Shown here one piece after another: positions 16,001 through 23,835 of a stretch of 33,954 nt of DNA. Location of the stretch: the NCBI RefSeq assembly GCF_003337355.1, contig NZ_QPJW01000015.1, positions 74,054 through 108,007 of the forward strand. Reading direction: 5' to 3'. This DNA is from Fontibacillus phaseoli (GTDB lineage Bacteria; Bacillota; Bacilli; Paenibacillales; Paenibacillaceae). A model generated the notes under the pieces. That model made no database searches. It saw nothing but the letters and a program-made list of their open reading frames with translations, and had not been told where the DNA came from. The stretch's first letter is position 1. Every line of letters begins with the position of its first letter. Made by a program: the position numbers and the translations under genes.

Positions 16001-16426
16001 TCCGTGAAAACCATAGTGCGCAAAGTCCCCGCCAGTTCCTCCGCCGACCCAGCCATGCATCTGCTCATACGGTGCCGTAATCCAGATTGCATTCGTGCCA
16101 AGCTCGGTAAAGTATCCTTCGTTCAGCTTCTGTGTAAGCCCTTTCAAGTCGCCGCCATGGAAAGTACCTATATTTTTCCCTGTCGCATCGACGCTTGGTC
16201 TGCCGTAGGAATTGTTATTACCGGGGTTTCCGTCCTTAAAACGATCCGTCATTACAAAATACACGTTAGCGTTATCCCAACTGAATGGTTTATTTGTAAG
16301 CTCAGGTAAATCCCCTGCTGCTGCAGCGGCTTTTTGAGGCTGAAGGGCCGGTAAGACATAGATGGAGGTGACCAGAAAAACAAGGCTAAGAAATAGGGAA
16401 GTAATCCGTGTAAATCTTCTTATCAC
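13001..16426 (-). CDS. secreted multidomain alpha-amylase (GH13, MalS-like subfamily)
   Basis: A 1141-residue extracellular starch-degrading enzyme. A signal peptide (hydrophobic 8-28) ends near the Ala run at 33-37. The GH13 catalytic domain (about 45-595) has GWVGGGTGGDFAHYGFHGYY as in MalS-type (GH13_19) amylases. Conserved regions are DVIMNH (178-183), GFRADTAKH with nucleophile D330, GEVWGHG with acid/base E375, and SSHD with D434. Then come a chitobiase-C-terminal-like domain (about 598-682), a CBM26-like starch-binding domain (688-778, HFKKPADWGSPYLYYYG), a fibronectin III domain (785-872), two CBM25 modules (880-968 and 977-1067) and a Pro/Glu-rich tail. The start is GTG at 16426, 8 nt after AGAGGAG; the in-frame TTG six codons earlier lies within that site. 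Two identical operators lie upstream (16451 and 16526). It is a single-gene unit. Confidence 0.93.
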   Translation of the reverse strand: MIRRFTRITSLFLSLVFLVTSIYVLPALQPQKAAAAAGDLPELTNKPFSWDNANVYFVMTDRFKDGNPGNNNSYGRPSVDATGKNIGTFHGGDLKGLTQKLNEGYFTELGTNAIWITAPYEQMHGWVGGGTGGDFAHYGFHGYYALDYTTMDKNMGTVEEMREFVDTAHAKGIRVVLDVIMNHPGYATLKDMEEYSFGARNGIGAGWTPGSGQTWHSYHDIINYNDSSAWSKWWGGWVRAGIAGYESCGGSDLTQCVGSLPDFRTNVTNSIGLPPLLQTKWGKETGGYEPWIVPSAKNLRKDLGVAPADYVSKWLAAWVEEFGIDGFRADTAKHVELNRWKQLKNESSAALERWRQKNPDKPGADWTDNFWMTGEVWGHGVGKSEYFNNGFDSIINFSFQDANINSLEGIYADYASKINSDPNFNVLSYISSHDTRLYDRSRLIQAGTALLLLPGGVQTFYGDESARAFGATGSDPQQGTRSSMDWNNLNQTVLSHWQKVGQFRNNHIAVGAGSHEKISDSPYTFKRAYSKNGIEDKVVIVVGAAGSTNVNVASTFPDGTMVRDVYTGNETLVSGGIATFTPGANGLILIEQGAETKLPILSASPAGGTFKTETLKITLRLNKADSGKYTLDGSTPEQGISFTDGTEITIGEDMNFDDFTTLRLYAENEEGVSTQQYKYTKKDPNAGLTIHFKKPADWGSPYLYYYGTSPKVTEPTWATAPVMVKETGDWYSYKIDGVDSVSVIFRDGSGKQNPGQSQPGFARSAEGWYDGTWHESNPDGGGDTIAPTAPGNLRSTGATDKSVTLAWDAATDNIAVTGYDIYRNGAKVGSSAATTFTDTGLSPETAYLYTVKARDAANNESDPSEVLEVTTAPAGTGGNKVTVYYKHGFNTPYMHYRPEGGTWTSAPGVAMETSEVPGYSKLTIDIGTATRLEACFNSGNGQWDSNNQRNYFFGTGTWTYKGNGQIVEGAPNPTATNTVTVYYKHGFGTPYLHYRPEGGAWTAAPGVAMEASEVTGYSKLTVVIGDATRMEACFNNGNGQWDSNNGKNYYFNAGTWTYMGSGNIQPGAPASAPASDTPTGLDSIIVPDAPAEPNVPVEIDPQTETEQGNTANPGVLAEEGQTLDSSAYGLQSTKWWNRLAA
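13226..13789 (-). repeat. intragenic tandem duplication encoding two CBM25 modules
   Basis: The segments at about 13523-13789 and 13226-13498 are related at DNA and protein level, offset by 291 nt (97 codons). Both encode VTVYYKHGF-TPY-HYRPEGG, PGVAME-SEV-GYSKLT and EACFN-GNGQWDSNN. High similarity suggests a fairly recent module duplication. Confidence 0.85.
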
Positions 16427-16450
16427 GTTATTGACTCCTCTCAAAATTTA

Positions 16451-16466
16451 ATGCAAACGTTTGAAT
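16451..16466. promoter_or_regulatory. LacI-family-type operator, copy 1 (amylase proximal)
   Basis: ATGCAAACGTTTGAAT, a near-palindrome centred on CG. This is the form of LacI/GalR-family sites (MalR-like) and a partial match to the CcpA cre consensus. It lies about 25 nt upstream of the amylase start, downstream of any likely promoter, so binding would act as a roadblock. Confidence 0.7.
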
Positions 16467-16525
16467 TTTTGTAAAAAATCGTACCGCCTTGACTAATTCA
16501 GATCAGTATTTCGCTATCATGTCAT

Positions 16526-16541
16526 ATGCAAACGTTTGAAT
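16526..16541. promoter_or_regulatory. LacI-family-type operator, copy 2 (amylase distal)
   Basis: A second exact copy of ATGCAAACGTTTGAAT, with flanking TTTT also shared, 75 bp from the first. Two identical sites about seven helical turns apart fit repression by DNA looping. Confidence 0.7.
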
Positions 16542-16604
16542 TTTTTCTTTGATAAATCCCCCCCTTTTTTCTTATGTACACCTTCGCAACTTTCAAAGCA
16601 AGAT

Positions 16605-16618
16605 TGTAAGCACTTACA
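16605..16618. promoter_or_regulatory. cre-like palindrome
   Basis: TGTAAG-CA-CTTACA, close to the LacI/CcpA-type TGTAAGCGCTTACA but with CA in the centre. It lies in the region between the amylase (minus) and the small membrane protein (plus) and could serve either. The rest of 16467-16816 shows no gene. Confidence 0.4.
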
Positions 16619-16749
16619 TCTTTAATCATGTTAATTTTGTTTAATATTGGAAGATGTTCAAACAAATTGTATCAGATACTCCCTCCCTCTGTATACATTT
16701 TTTACAGGAACAGGACATCCACATCCAAAAACAGGAATAAAGTCGGATT

Positions 16750-16774
16750 GTTTAAAAAGCCTCTCTTTGGTTAA
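16750..16774 (+). promoter_or_regulatory. possible SigB-type promoter for GlsB-like gene
   Basis: GTTTAA (16750-16755), 13 nt, GGTTAA (16769-16774), compared with the general-stress consensus GTTTAA-N12-14-GGGTAT. It is 43 nt before the start codon of a stress-type membrane protein. Whether this organism has SigB is unknown, so this is weak. Confidence 0.35.
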
Positions 16775-16816
16775 TAGTAAACGACAAGCAAATTAATAAC
16801 TAAGAGGTGATACAAA

Positions 16817-17074
16817 ATGGGTTTCTTATGGTCTTTAATCATTGGTGGCGTAATCGGATGGCTTGCAGGTCTAATTATGGGCAGAGATATCCCCGGCGGT
16901 ATCATCGGGAATATCATTGCAGGTTTTATCGGGGCCTGGCTGGGCAGCATGATTTTAGGTAATTGGGGGCCGGTAATCGGTGACTTCTACTTCATTCCGG
17001 CGTTGATCGGCGCGGTCGTTCTAGTATTTATCGTGAGCCTGATTATGGGTTCGATGAGACGAGGACGCTCGTAA
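16817..17074 (+). CDS. GlsB/YeaQ/YmgE-family stress membrane protein
   Basis: An 85-residue, very hydrophobic, glycine-rich protein with three membrane segments (about 3-21, 28-48 and 58-80). It has the family pattern GGVIGWLAGLIMGRDIPGG followed by GNIIAGFIGAWLGSMI and a basic RRGRS end. The family is called transglycosylase-associated in some databases, but no enzyme activity is shown; members are often general-stress induced. AGAGGTGA lies 7 nt before the ATG. A SigB-like promoter may precede it. It is monocistronic, with a shared convergent terminator at 17085-17124. Confidence 0.9.
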   Translation: MGFLWSLIIGGVIGWLAGLIMGRDIPGGIIGNIIAGFIGAWLGSMILGNWGPVIGDFYFIPALIGAVVLVFIVSLIMGSMRRGRS

Positions 17075-17084
17075 GAATACTTTG

Positions 17085-17124
17085 AACAATAAAAGAACCG
17101 CCCCAGGGCGGTTCTTTTATTGTT
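17085..17124. terminator. bidirectional terminator between GlsB-like gene and yesN-type gene
   Basis: A perfect 19-bp inverted repeat (AACAATAAAAGAACCGCCC and its complement) around a 2-nt centre, with T-rich flanks on both strands. It serves two convergent genes whose stop codons lie 11 and 9 nt away. Confidence 0.92.
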
Positions 17125-17132
17125 TATATCTC

Positions 17133-18725
17133 TCAAGCCGTCTCGTCCCGATACTCCGAAGGTGTCATTCCGGTGACCTTCTTAAATACCTGAGTAAAAT
17201 AACGCGGATCCTGGTAACCTACCAAAGGAGCGATCTGGTACACTTTAACCTGGCTATTCTTCAAAATATATTTAGCTTTTTCAATCCGGCACTGAGTTAA
17301 ATATTCCAAAAAAGTGTAGCCGGTCACTTGCTTGAACAACATGCAGAAATGACTGATACTGAGATCCGCAATTTCGGAAACTTCTTCGATGCTGAGATCC
17401 TTGTGGTAATTATTAGAAATGTATTCTTGCGTTTTAGCGATAACCTTATTGATATTTTCTTTGGGCTGGGACTCCTTGCTTTCCCGGATCCAGTTCCCGA
17501 GACTGAATTTGAGTACCCCGATCATCTCGCTCAAGGTGCCCAGAGAATGGAGTTCCTGCAGCAACCCTTCAAGCGACCATTCCAATAACAGTCTCATTTG
17601 CTCGAATTCGCGGTATAGCACGACCGATAATTCTACGATCATCCGTTCCGCAGTTTCTTTGGTGAAAGCCTGGGTTTCGATATATGTTTTCGTCTCGTCC
17701 AGCAGGATCAGCAGACGTTCATTGTCCAGCGTACGAATGCATTCAAGCATTTTGGCTTCAAGATGTTTCGGGTACCTGGCTTCCCGGGTTGCTCCCAGTT
17801 CCGGTGCCGGATCCACGAATACGCCTTCCCGGTCGCTATAAAAGCGCTGATATAACGCATTCACTGCGCTCTTGTATGCTTCGCTCAACTGCTCGATGCC
17901 TTCCGCCGATTGGCTGAACCCAATAGAACAGGACAGCTTGGTATTGATTTTGATTTGCTGGATAATATCGTTTCCCAAACTTTCTCTCCGGTCTCTTAAA
18001 GACCCCGGAAACAACATAACCCATTCTCCGCTATGAAAAGGAAACACCGTCAGCGCCCCATGGGCCAGGGACCATTCGCTTAAGATGTTACGGATCGCAA
18101 ACAGCCACAGCCTTCTCTCTTCCATAGACCAGTTTTCGTACAATTTCATATAGTGATCCAACTGGAGAACCGCTACAAAATAGTCCTCCTGAAATTCGCT
18201 GCTTTCCAGCCACTGCATATGCCGCAAGTGATTATCGCTAGGATTGCCCTCTAAAAATTCCGCGAACATCCGCTCTCTCGCCAGCATGGATAGGACTTGT
18301 ACCGAATGAAGCAACTTGTCGTTTTCCGACTGTTTTTCCAGAGTCTTTTTGGCCCGCAGGATCATCTCAATCAGCTCGTCATGGTCGATCGGTTTGAGCA
18401 GATAGTCAAACGCGCCTTCCCGCAGCGCTTCCCTGGCGTATTCAAATTCCCCGTATCCGCTGATAAAAATAAACAACCGCTTGGCGTTCTCCGCCACCAC
18501 TTCCTTCATCAGGCTAATCCCGTCAAGACCCGGCATGCGGATATCGCTGATGATCATATGCGGAGAAAGCTCGCGGACCAGCTTGAGCGCATCCTCCCCG
18601 TTCCTCGCTTCGCCCACGATTTCCAAATCCAGCTCATTCCACGGAATGGCCACCTTCAAGCTGCGCAAAATAATCGGCTCGTCATCGACGAGTATAACCT
18701 GGTATTTCGCCTCTTTGGTTTCCAT
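17133..18725 (-). CDS. YesN-type response regulator (receiver + AraC DNA-binding)
   Basis: A 530-residue protein. The receiver domain (about 8-125) has acidic pair DDE at 14-16, phospho-acceptor D61 in IISDIRMPG, and a KPID lysine. A long central region of about 280 residues is typical of Paenibacillus YesN proteins. The AraC-type double helix-turn-helix is at about 430-530, with IEEVSEIADLSISHFCMLFKQ and PRYFTQVFKKVTGMTPSEYR. The ATG at 18725 follows AGGAGGTGAGGAG. It is the last gene of the sugar operon. Its start lies inside the upstream binding-protein gene, a 44-nt overlap that suggests translational coupling. The partner kinase is the YesM-type protein two genes upstream. The likely target is the operon's own promoter. 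Confidence 0.92.
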   Translation of the reverse strand: METKEAKYQVILVDDEPIILRSLKVAIPWNELDLEIVGEARNGEDALKLVRELSPHMIISDIRMPGLDGISLMKEVVAENAKRLFIFISGYGEFEYAREALREGAFDYLLKPIDHDELIEMILRAKKTLEKQSENDKLLHSVQVLSMLARERMFAEFLEGNPSDNHLRHMQWLESSEFQEDYFVAVLQLDHYMKLYENWSMEERRLWLFAIRNILSEWSLAHGALTVFPFHSGEWVMLFPGSLRDRRESLGNDIIQQIKINTKLSCSIGFSQSAEGIEQLSEAYKSAVNALYQRFYSDREGVFVDPAPELGATREARYPKHLEAKMLECIRTLDNERLLILLDETKTYIETQAFTKETAERMIVELSVVLYREFEQMRLLLEWSLEGLLQELHSLGTLSEMIGVLKFSLGNWIRESKESQPKENINKVIAKTQEYISNNYHKDLSIEEVSEIADLSISHFCMLFKQVTGYTFLEYLTQCRIEKAKYILKNSQVKVYQIAPLVGYQDPRYFTQVFKKVTGMTPSEYRDETA

Positions 18726-20097
18726 AAGACTCCTCACCTCCTGACCCTTGATCATCCGGCAGTAAACTATTTCGCTGCTTCCAATATTGCTTTGAGGCCG
18801 CTTGTATTTGATCCAAAGCTACGTTCGGCGCTATCTCGCCGGAGATAATCTCTTCTATGACCTTCAAGTAGGTTTTATTCACTTCTGGCGACAATACATT
18901 GTCGTAAGCAAGGAAAATACTTTCGCTTTGTTCCATTAATCGCACCACCTGCTCAAAGACGGGACCTGTTTTTTCGGAGTCGAAAGAGATTTCCATCGAA
19001 GGGATGCGAAGCCCTTCATACACGATCCGCCTCTGGATTTCCTCGGTGTAAAAAGCTTGCATGAGTTCCAATGCAGCTTCCCGCTTAACCTCGTCCAGAT
19101 TCGAGGAAAGCGCAATTCCGATCGTATAGCCGCCCGCCATCGAGCCTTGCTGATCCGGAGACAGCGTAGGAAACGGAATCACGCCCACCCGGTTCGGAAA
19201 ATCATCCGGTTCCTCCCCATTGTGGAACAGATTGATATCCCAACTCCCGTTTACGTACATGGCGGCTTTACCGGAAGTAAACAACCCGATCGCTTCTTCG
19301 GTGGACAGATCGTTAGCAGGTTCGCTGAATGCTCCTACAGATACCCAGTTTTTAAAATGCATAAACGCCTGTAGATAAGCGCTGTTGTTGAAACTTTCAT
19401 CCTCATCGCCTCGGGCAAGTGCATTGATCATCTCGGGACCGGCGTAACGGTCCATGAAATAATGGGCAAAAATCGCAGCCGGCCAGCGCTCCTCATTACC
19501 GAGCGCAAAAGCAATGTACCCTTTTTCCTTCAACAGTTTCACCGCGGCATCCATTTCATCAAGCGTTTTGGGCGGTGAGATGCCCAACCTTGCGAAAATT
19601 TCTTTGTTATAATAGAGCGGCTCTGCGTGGCCCTCCAAAGGTAAGCCGTAAATGCGGTCATCATAGGTCCATAAATGAAGATCCTGGAATTTCCCCTTCA
19701 AGCCGTTATCCTGGACGAAATCCGTTAAATCCATTAAGCGATTGGATCGTACATAAGGCTCTATTTCACCACCGCCGAACAGTACGAACATATCCGGCGC
19801 CGTGCCCGTCACCATTTCGCCCTTAAGCTTTTGTTCACGGTGAACGGTTTGATCTACCCCCTCGAAATTCACCTTTACGTTGGGGTGGGATTTTTGAAAT
19901 GAATCTACCACTTCTTCAAAAATGTGCAGCATCTTCCGGTCATGTTCCTTAATCCAGAAATGACGAAAAGTCAGCGTAATCTTCTCGGTCTGTTTCTCTT
20001 CAATCGGTTCGCTGCCGTTTAATGAGATAATCAATACCGAGATGCCGAGCACCACGGCATACATGACAATCCAGCCCCAATTCACAAACCATTTCAC
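18682..20097 (-). CDS. membrane-anchored family 1 extracellular solute-binding protein (sensor accessory)
   Basis: A 471-residue protein with an N-terminal hydrophobic segment (about 8-25, WIVMYAVVLGISVLIISL). It has no lipobox cysteine, so it is either tethered by an uncleaved anchor or secreted. The rest is a sugar-type solute-binding fold: ITLTFRHFWIKEHD, HPNVKVNFEGVDQTVH, GTAPDMFVLFGGGE, GLPLEGHAEPLYYNKEIFARLG and a GKAAMYVNGSW segment. GTG start at 20097, with AAGGGGGG about 9 nt upstream. Position is the key clue: it sits between the YesM kinase (16-nt gap) and the YesN regulator (44-nt overlap), separate from the transporter's own lipoprotein. I infer a ligand-reporting subunit for the kinase rather than a transport component. 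Confidence 0.88.
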   Translation of the reverse strand: MKWFVNWGWIVMYAVVLGISVLIISLNGSEPIEEKQTEKITLTFRHFWIKEHDRKMLHIFEEVVDSFQKSHPNVKVNFEGVDQTVHREQKLKGEMVTGTAPDMFVLFGGGEIEPYVRSNRLMDLTDFVQDNGLKGKFQDLHLWTYDDRIYGLPLEGHAEPLYYNKEIFARLGISPPKTLDEMDAAVKLLKEKGYIAFALGNEERWPAAIFAHYFMDRYAGPEMINALARGDEDESFNNSAYLQAFMHFKNWVSVGAFSEPANDLSTEEAIGLFTSGKAAMYVNGSWDINLFHNGEEPDDFPNRVGVIPFPTLSPDQQGSMAGGYTIGIALSSNLDEVKREAALELMQAFYTEEIQRRIVYEGLRIPSMEISFDSEKTGPVFEQVVRLMEQSESIFLAYDNVLSPEVNKTYLKVIEEIISGEIAPNVALDQIQAASKQYWKQRNSLLPDDQGSGGEESYGNQRGEIPGYTRR

Positions 20098-20113
20098 AGT
20101 TGTCTTCCCCCCT

Positions 20114-21835
20114 TTAAGTAATGATCTTCGGAATTCGGATTCGGATGATGGACCCGAAGCCGGGGGAAGAACATATCATGATGCCGTAATAACCGCCGAA
20201 TCGGATGCTTAACCGCTCATGGACATTTTTCAGGCCAACTCCGTTCTCCCGGTATTTCTTCAAGTTGTTGCGGTCCTTGCTCCACAAATGCATCAGCGTC
20301 TCCTGATCGAATCCCGGACCGTTGTCCATGACATCAATGAGGATATCCCTGTCTCCGTCCCGGGCGGTAATCGAAATGAAACCTCTGCCCTCCATAGGTT
20401 CGATAGCATGATAAAGCGCGTTTTCGACGATAGGCTGTACGATAAGCTTTTGCGTCTTGTAATACTTCAGCGATTCCGGAATTTCGATTTGATAGGAAAA
20501 CTTGTCTTCAAACCGGAACTTCTGAATATCCAAGTAATGCCGGACATGATCCATTTCCATGGATAAAGGAATCAACTGCTGGTTTTCGCTGATACTGATC
20601 CGCAGCAGCTTACCTAGCGACACCACCATTTTACTGATATCCCTGTTTCCTTGAAGCACAGCCATCGAATTAATCGATTCCAACGAATTATAAATAAAGT
20701 GAGGATTGATCTGCGCGACCAGCGCCTGCAACTCCACCTCTTTTTTTCGTGCCTGCTCTACCTGCACCTGTTCGATCAACTCGGAAATTTGCGTGCTCAT
20801 CCGGTTGAAGCCGTCCATCAGCAAATCGGTCTCGTCCTCAGCCCGCACCATGGGCGGAATGGGCACAAAAATCCCTTGCTGCACCCGTTTCATCCCGTTA
20901 ACGGCGCCGATGATGCTCCGGACCAGTCTTCGCACAAAATAACGGTCGAACAAAAACGCCGAAATCAAGGAGACCAGCACAAGAATCACGGCGATATTGC
21001 GAATATTATTCGACTCCGACGCAATCAGCTTGCTTGGGGTAATCGCTACCAGATACCAGTCCTTGTTATGGGAAGGCAAATAAGTAATCAACGATTTCTC
21101 GCCCAAATATTTATCCACATAATATCCTTTTCCGTTCATTTCAACATCGCTCAGAAAAGGAAAGTCCGTACGTTCCCCAATATGCTCGCCCGATTTGTCA
21201 AATACGATATTTCCCTGTTTATTGACAAGCAAAATATCCCCCTGTTTAAGCATGGCGGCATCCCAAAACACTTGATCCAAAATATCCGGCTTTACGTAAA
21301 TCACGAGCGCTCCGATATCTTCCAGCGAATAATAATCTTTGACGATGCGTGCCTGGATCAAAACCGGCTTCCCCGTGGAGGCGCTGCCATTTTCGCCCGG
21401 GCCGATCCAGATCGGACGCCCTTCCGCGGCTTTCATCGCCTCATACCAGTCTTGATGGCTTAACGAATCGAATGTCATCACTTCATTGTATTGGTATATC
21501 AATTTGTCTTTCGAGTAAAGTCCGAATGAGCTAATCATCGGGTGATCGATAGATTTGTTAATATCTTGTCTTTGGTCGTAGGTGACGACAAATGTAGGCT
21601 CCTTCAAGGTCTCTTGAATGACCGGTTGTGTTATCGCCGAGTTCGAGTTGGTCGTTATTTCGTTCAAAGCATATTTCAGCTTGCGGTCCGTTTCCAGCAA
21701 GGAAACCCAATAGAAGTTGGTTGATTTTTTCTCCATGGCATTGGAAAAGCTGAAATACGAAATCGAGCCCATCAAAATAACCGGAATAAACACAAGAAGA
21801 ATAATAGCCAGCAAGATTTTCCGACGGAGCTTCAT
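20114..21835 (-). CDS. YesM-type sensor histidine kinase
   Basis: A 573-residue membrane kinase. TM1 is at about 8-30, an extracellular Cache-type sensor region at about 31-278, and TM2 at about 280-297. A HAMP linker (about 300-355) follows, then the His_kinase domain with QINPHFIYNSLESIN, phospho-acceptor H379. The HATPase region has IVENALYHAIEP and DNGPGFD, ending with KNVHERLSIRFGG. This is the LytS/YesM class. The ATG at 21835 follows GGAGGG. It is cotranscribed with the two permeases upstream and the binding protein plus YesN regulator downstream. Sensing is probably of an extracellular sugar, directly or through the adjacent binding protein. Confidence 0.93.
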   Translation of the reverse strand: MKLRRKILLAIILLVFIPVILMGSISYFSFSNAMEKKSTNFYWVSLLETDRKLKYALNEITTNSNSAITQPVIQETLKEPTFVVTYDQRQDINKSIDHPMISSFGLYSKDKLIYQYNEVMTFDSLSHQDWYEAMKAAEGRPIWIGPGENGSASTGKPVLIQARIVKDYYSLEDIGALVIYVKPDILDQVFWDAAMLKQGDILLVNKQGNIVFDKSGEHIGERTDFPFLSDVEMNGKGYYVDKYLGEKSLITYLPSHNKDWYLVAITPSKLIASESNNIRNIAVILVLVSLISAFLFDRYFVRRLVRSIIGAVNGMKRVQQGIFVPIPPMVRAEDETDLLMDGFNRMSTQISELIEQVQVEQARKKEVELQALVAQINPHFIYNSLESINSMAVLQGNRDISKMVVSLGKLLRISISENQQLIPLSMEMDHVRHYLDIQKFRFEDKFSYQIEIPESLKYYKTQKLIVQPIVENALYHAIEPMEGRGFISITARDGDRDILIDVMDNGPGFDQETLMHLWSKDRNNLKKYRENGVGLKNVHERLSIRFGGYYGIMICSSPGFGSIIRIRIPKIIT

Positions 21836-21918
21836 TAGCGCCCTCCCTCCACAATCTCCTATCTCTATTATTCTTCATTATGCTTCTTATTTCCTTGCGG
21901 TGCTATGATTTAGACCGC

Positions 21919-22782
21919 CTAACTTTTTATCGCTCCGGAAGTGAGGCCTGCAATCACCCAGCGGCTGAACAACAGGAAGACGATAAGCAGCGGCAATGTC
22001 GCCGTAAAGGTGGCCGACATGATCATTCCGAAGTCCAAACCGTCCTTGTTGGTGAACAACTGCTGCAATGCGATTTGAATCGTGTAGTTTTCTTTGTTTT
22101 TCAGCACAACCAGCGGCCAAAAGAAGTCATTCCAAACGTTCATAAAGTTCAAAATCCCGAGGGTTGCCATAGCCGGCGTTACGACCGGAATAGCGATATT
22201 CCAGAAGATCCGGAAATGTCCGCCTCCGTCGATCCGTCCTGCTTCAATGAGTTCGGAGTGGACCGCCGAGGAAATATATTGACGCATCCAGAATATTCCG
22301 AATGCATTGACCATGGCCGGAACGATCAGTGCTTTGTAGCTGTCGATCCAGTGCAATTTAGCCATAATGACGTACTGAGGAAGTACGCTCAATTGTGCCG
22401 GTACAAGCATCGTCCCGATGACAAAGACAAATAGTACTTTTTTAAGCGGGAACTCGTATTTGGCAAAAGCGTAGCCTGCCAGTGTACAAAGGAATACGAC
22501 TGAAACGGTTACCGCCGAAGAAACAACGACCGAATTGATCAGTGCCCGGAAAAACTCTGTCCGTTCTAAAACGCGCGAGAAATTGTCGAAAAACTCCAGT
22601 CCCGGCGCCAATAGCGGTGGCATTTGAAATGCTGCATCTTTATCATTCGTAGCGACGACGAACATCCAGTAAAATGGAAATATGGAAACGATAGCCCCGA
22701 TAATCAGAGCAAGGTAAAAGAAAAACTTCGCGATCATTCCCGGCTCATCCGGTTTTTTCCTGCGTAATGCGACTGTACTCAT
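21919..22782 (-). CDS. sugar ABC transporter permease, MalG/UgpE type
   Basis: A 287-residue inner-membrane permease with about six membrane segments. The EAA loop is clear at about residues 188-207 (EAGRIDGGGHFRIFWNIAIP), the contact point for the ATPase. Its ATG start overlaps the stop of the upstream MalF-type gene by 4 nt (ATGA). No ATPase gene is present in the operon, so a shared MsmX-like ATPase elsewhere is probably used, as in Bacillus. The substrate is an oligosaccharide of unknown kind. It is followed after 83 nt by the kinase gene. Confidence 0.92.
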   Translation of the reverse strand: MSTVALRRKKPDEPGMIAKFFFYLALIIGAIVSIFPFYWMFVVATNDKDAAFQMPPLLAPGLEFFDNFSRVLERTEFFRALINSVVVSSAVTVSVVFLCTLAGYAFAKYEFPLKKVLFVFVIGTMLVPAQLSVLPQYVIMAKLHWIDSYKALIVPAMVNAFGIFWMRQYISSAVHSELIEAGRIDGGGHFRIFWNIAIPVVTPAMATLGILNFMNVWNDFFWPLVVLKNKENYTIQIALQQLFTNKDGLDFGMIMSATFTATLPLLIVFLLFSRWVIAGLTSGAIKS

Positions 22783-23738
22783 GCTTTTCCCCCCCCTGTG
22801 TCTCCGCCCATACGGCTAGATAGCATCATATTAAGTAAGGAGAAAAGAATTGTGGCGAACAACAGCAGAACCGCCGTGGCAGCCGCCGTGCCGAAGAATC
22901 CGTTTTTAAACGCTTCATTGTACAGGTAGGTCACCATTGTAACGCCTTCCTGACGTGTGGAACCCGTACCGGATTGTCCAAGGAAAACATAAGGTTCCGT
23001 AAACAGTTGGAGTGCCCCGATGGTCGAAACCAGCGTAACGAAAAGGATAAAAGGCCTCAATAACGGGAGTGTAATATAAATTAATTGCTGCCCACGAGTC
23101 GCACCGTCAATTCTGGCCGCTTCATAAATATCCGTTGGAATACTTTGCAGACCAGACAGGAAAATAATCGCGTTATATCCCATCCAACGCCACATAACCA
23201 TCGTGGAAATAGCAATTTTAACGCCCCACCATCCCGAGTTGAAAGGAACGCTATCCAAGCCGAAGGAGTTCAGAATCCAGTTTACCATCCCGTTGTTGCC
23301 AAACATGGTACTGAAGACCAGCGTAACGGCAACGATCGAAGTGATGTTCGGCATAAAATAGAAAATCCGGAACGTATTCTTGAACCTGTTCATGGCTGAA
23401 TTCAGCATGACCGCTACGAAAAGCGCCAGGATAAGCTGCGGTACAGTCCCCATAAGGGCCATGATGAGCGTATTACTGAAAGAGATCCAGAACGTCGGAT
23501 CGCCGGTAATCAACTCGTAGTTTTTGAAGCCGACATATTTCATCGGTCCGAGCGCGTCCCATTTGAAGAAGGACAGGTAAATCGTAAACAGAATCGGATA
23601 CAGTCCGAAGATGGCGAAAAGGAGAAAAAATGGCGAGATAAACGTATAAGCCGTTAGCTGGCTTCGCCTTCTCTCCGTCCAGTAAGGCCGTTTCGGCGGA
23701 ATTTGCTGGGCTGGGGTAGCTGTAACTGTGTCAGCCAT
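22779..23738 (-). CDS. sugar ABC transporter permease, MalF/UgpA type
   Basis: A 319-residue permease with about six membrane segments after a cytoplasmic N-terminus rich in Pro and Arg. EAA loop EAARIDGATRGQQLIYITLP is at about residues 208-227. It forms the transmembrane channel with the MalG-type partner, whose start overlaps its stop. AGGAGGTGC lies about 8 nt before the ATG. A strong hairpin (23767-23806) separates it from the upstream binding-protein gene and may set the relative amounts. Confidence 0.92.
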   Translation of the reverse strand: MADTVTATPAQQIPPKRPYWTERRRSQLTAYTFISPFFLLFAIFGLYPILFTIYLSFFKWDALGPMKYVGFKNYELITGDPTFWISFSNTLIMALMGTVPQLILALFVAVMLNSAMNRFKNTFRIFYFMPNITSIVAVTLVFSTMFGNNGMVNWILNSFGLDSVPFNSGWWGVKIAISTMVMWRWMGYNAIIFLSGLQSIPTDIYEAARIDGATRGQQLIYITLPLLRPFILFVTLVSTIGALQLFTEPYVFLGQSGTGSTRQEGVTMVTYLYNEAFKNGFFGTAAATAVLLLFATILFSLLNMMLSSRMGGDTGGGKA

Positions 23739-23766
23739 GAATGCACCTCCAGGAAGTAATTGATAA

Positions 23767-23806
23767 ATCCGAATTCGCAGGAGATGATCGCCCTGCGAAT
23801 TCGGAT
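23767..23806 (-). terminator. intercistronic hairpin in sugar ABC operon (no T-run)
   Basis: A perfect 15-bp inverted repeat (arms 23767-23781 and 23792-23806, ATCCGAATTCGCAGG) with a 10-nt loop. It lies between the binding-protein stop and the MalF-type start. It lacks a following T-run, so it is more likely an mRNA-stabilising or partial attenuation hairpin than a full terminator. Confidence 0.65.
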
Positions 23807-23835
23807 GTTGGATTCATATATTAGAATCTCTTGGT

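Noticed and set aside
20651..21463. 270-residue plus-strand frame opposite the sensor kinase
   Set aside because: His/Arg-rich shadow frame without ribosome site; the opposite strand encodes a complete kinase.
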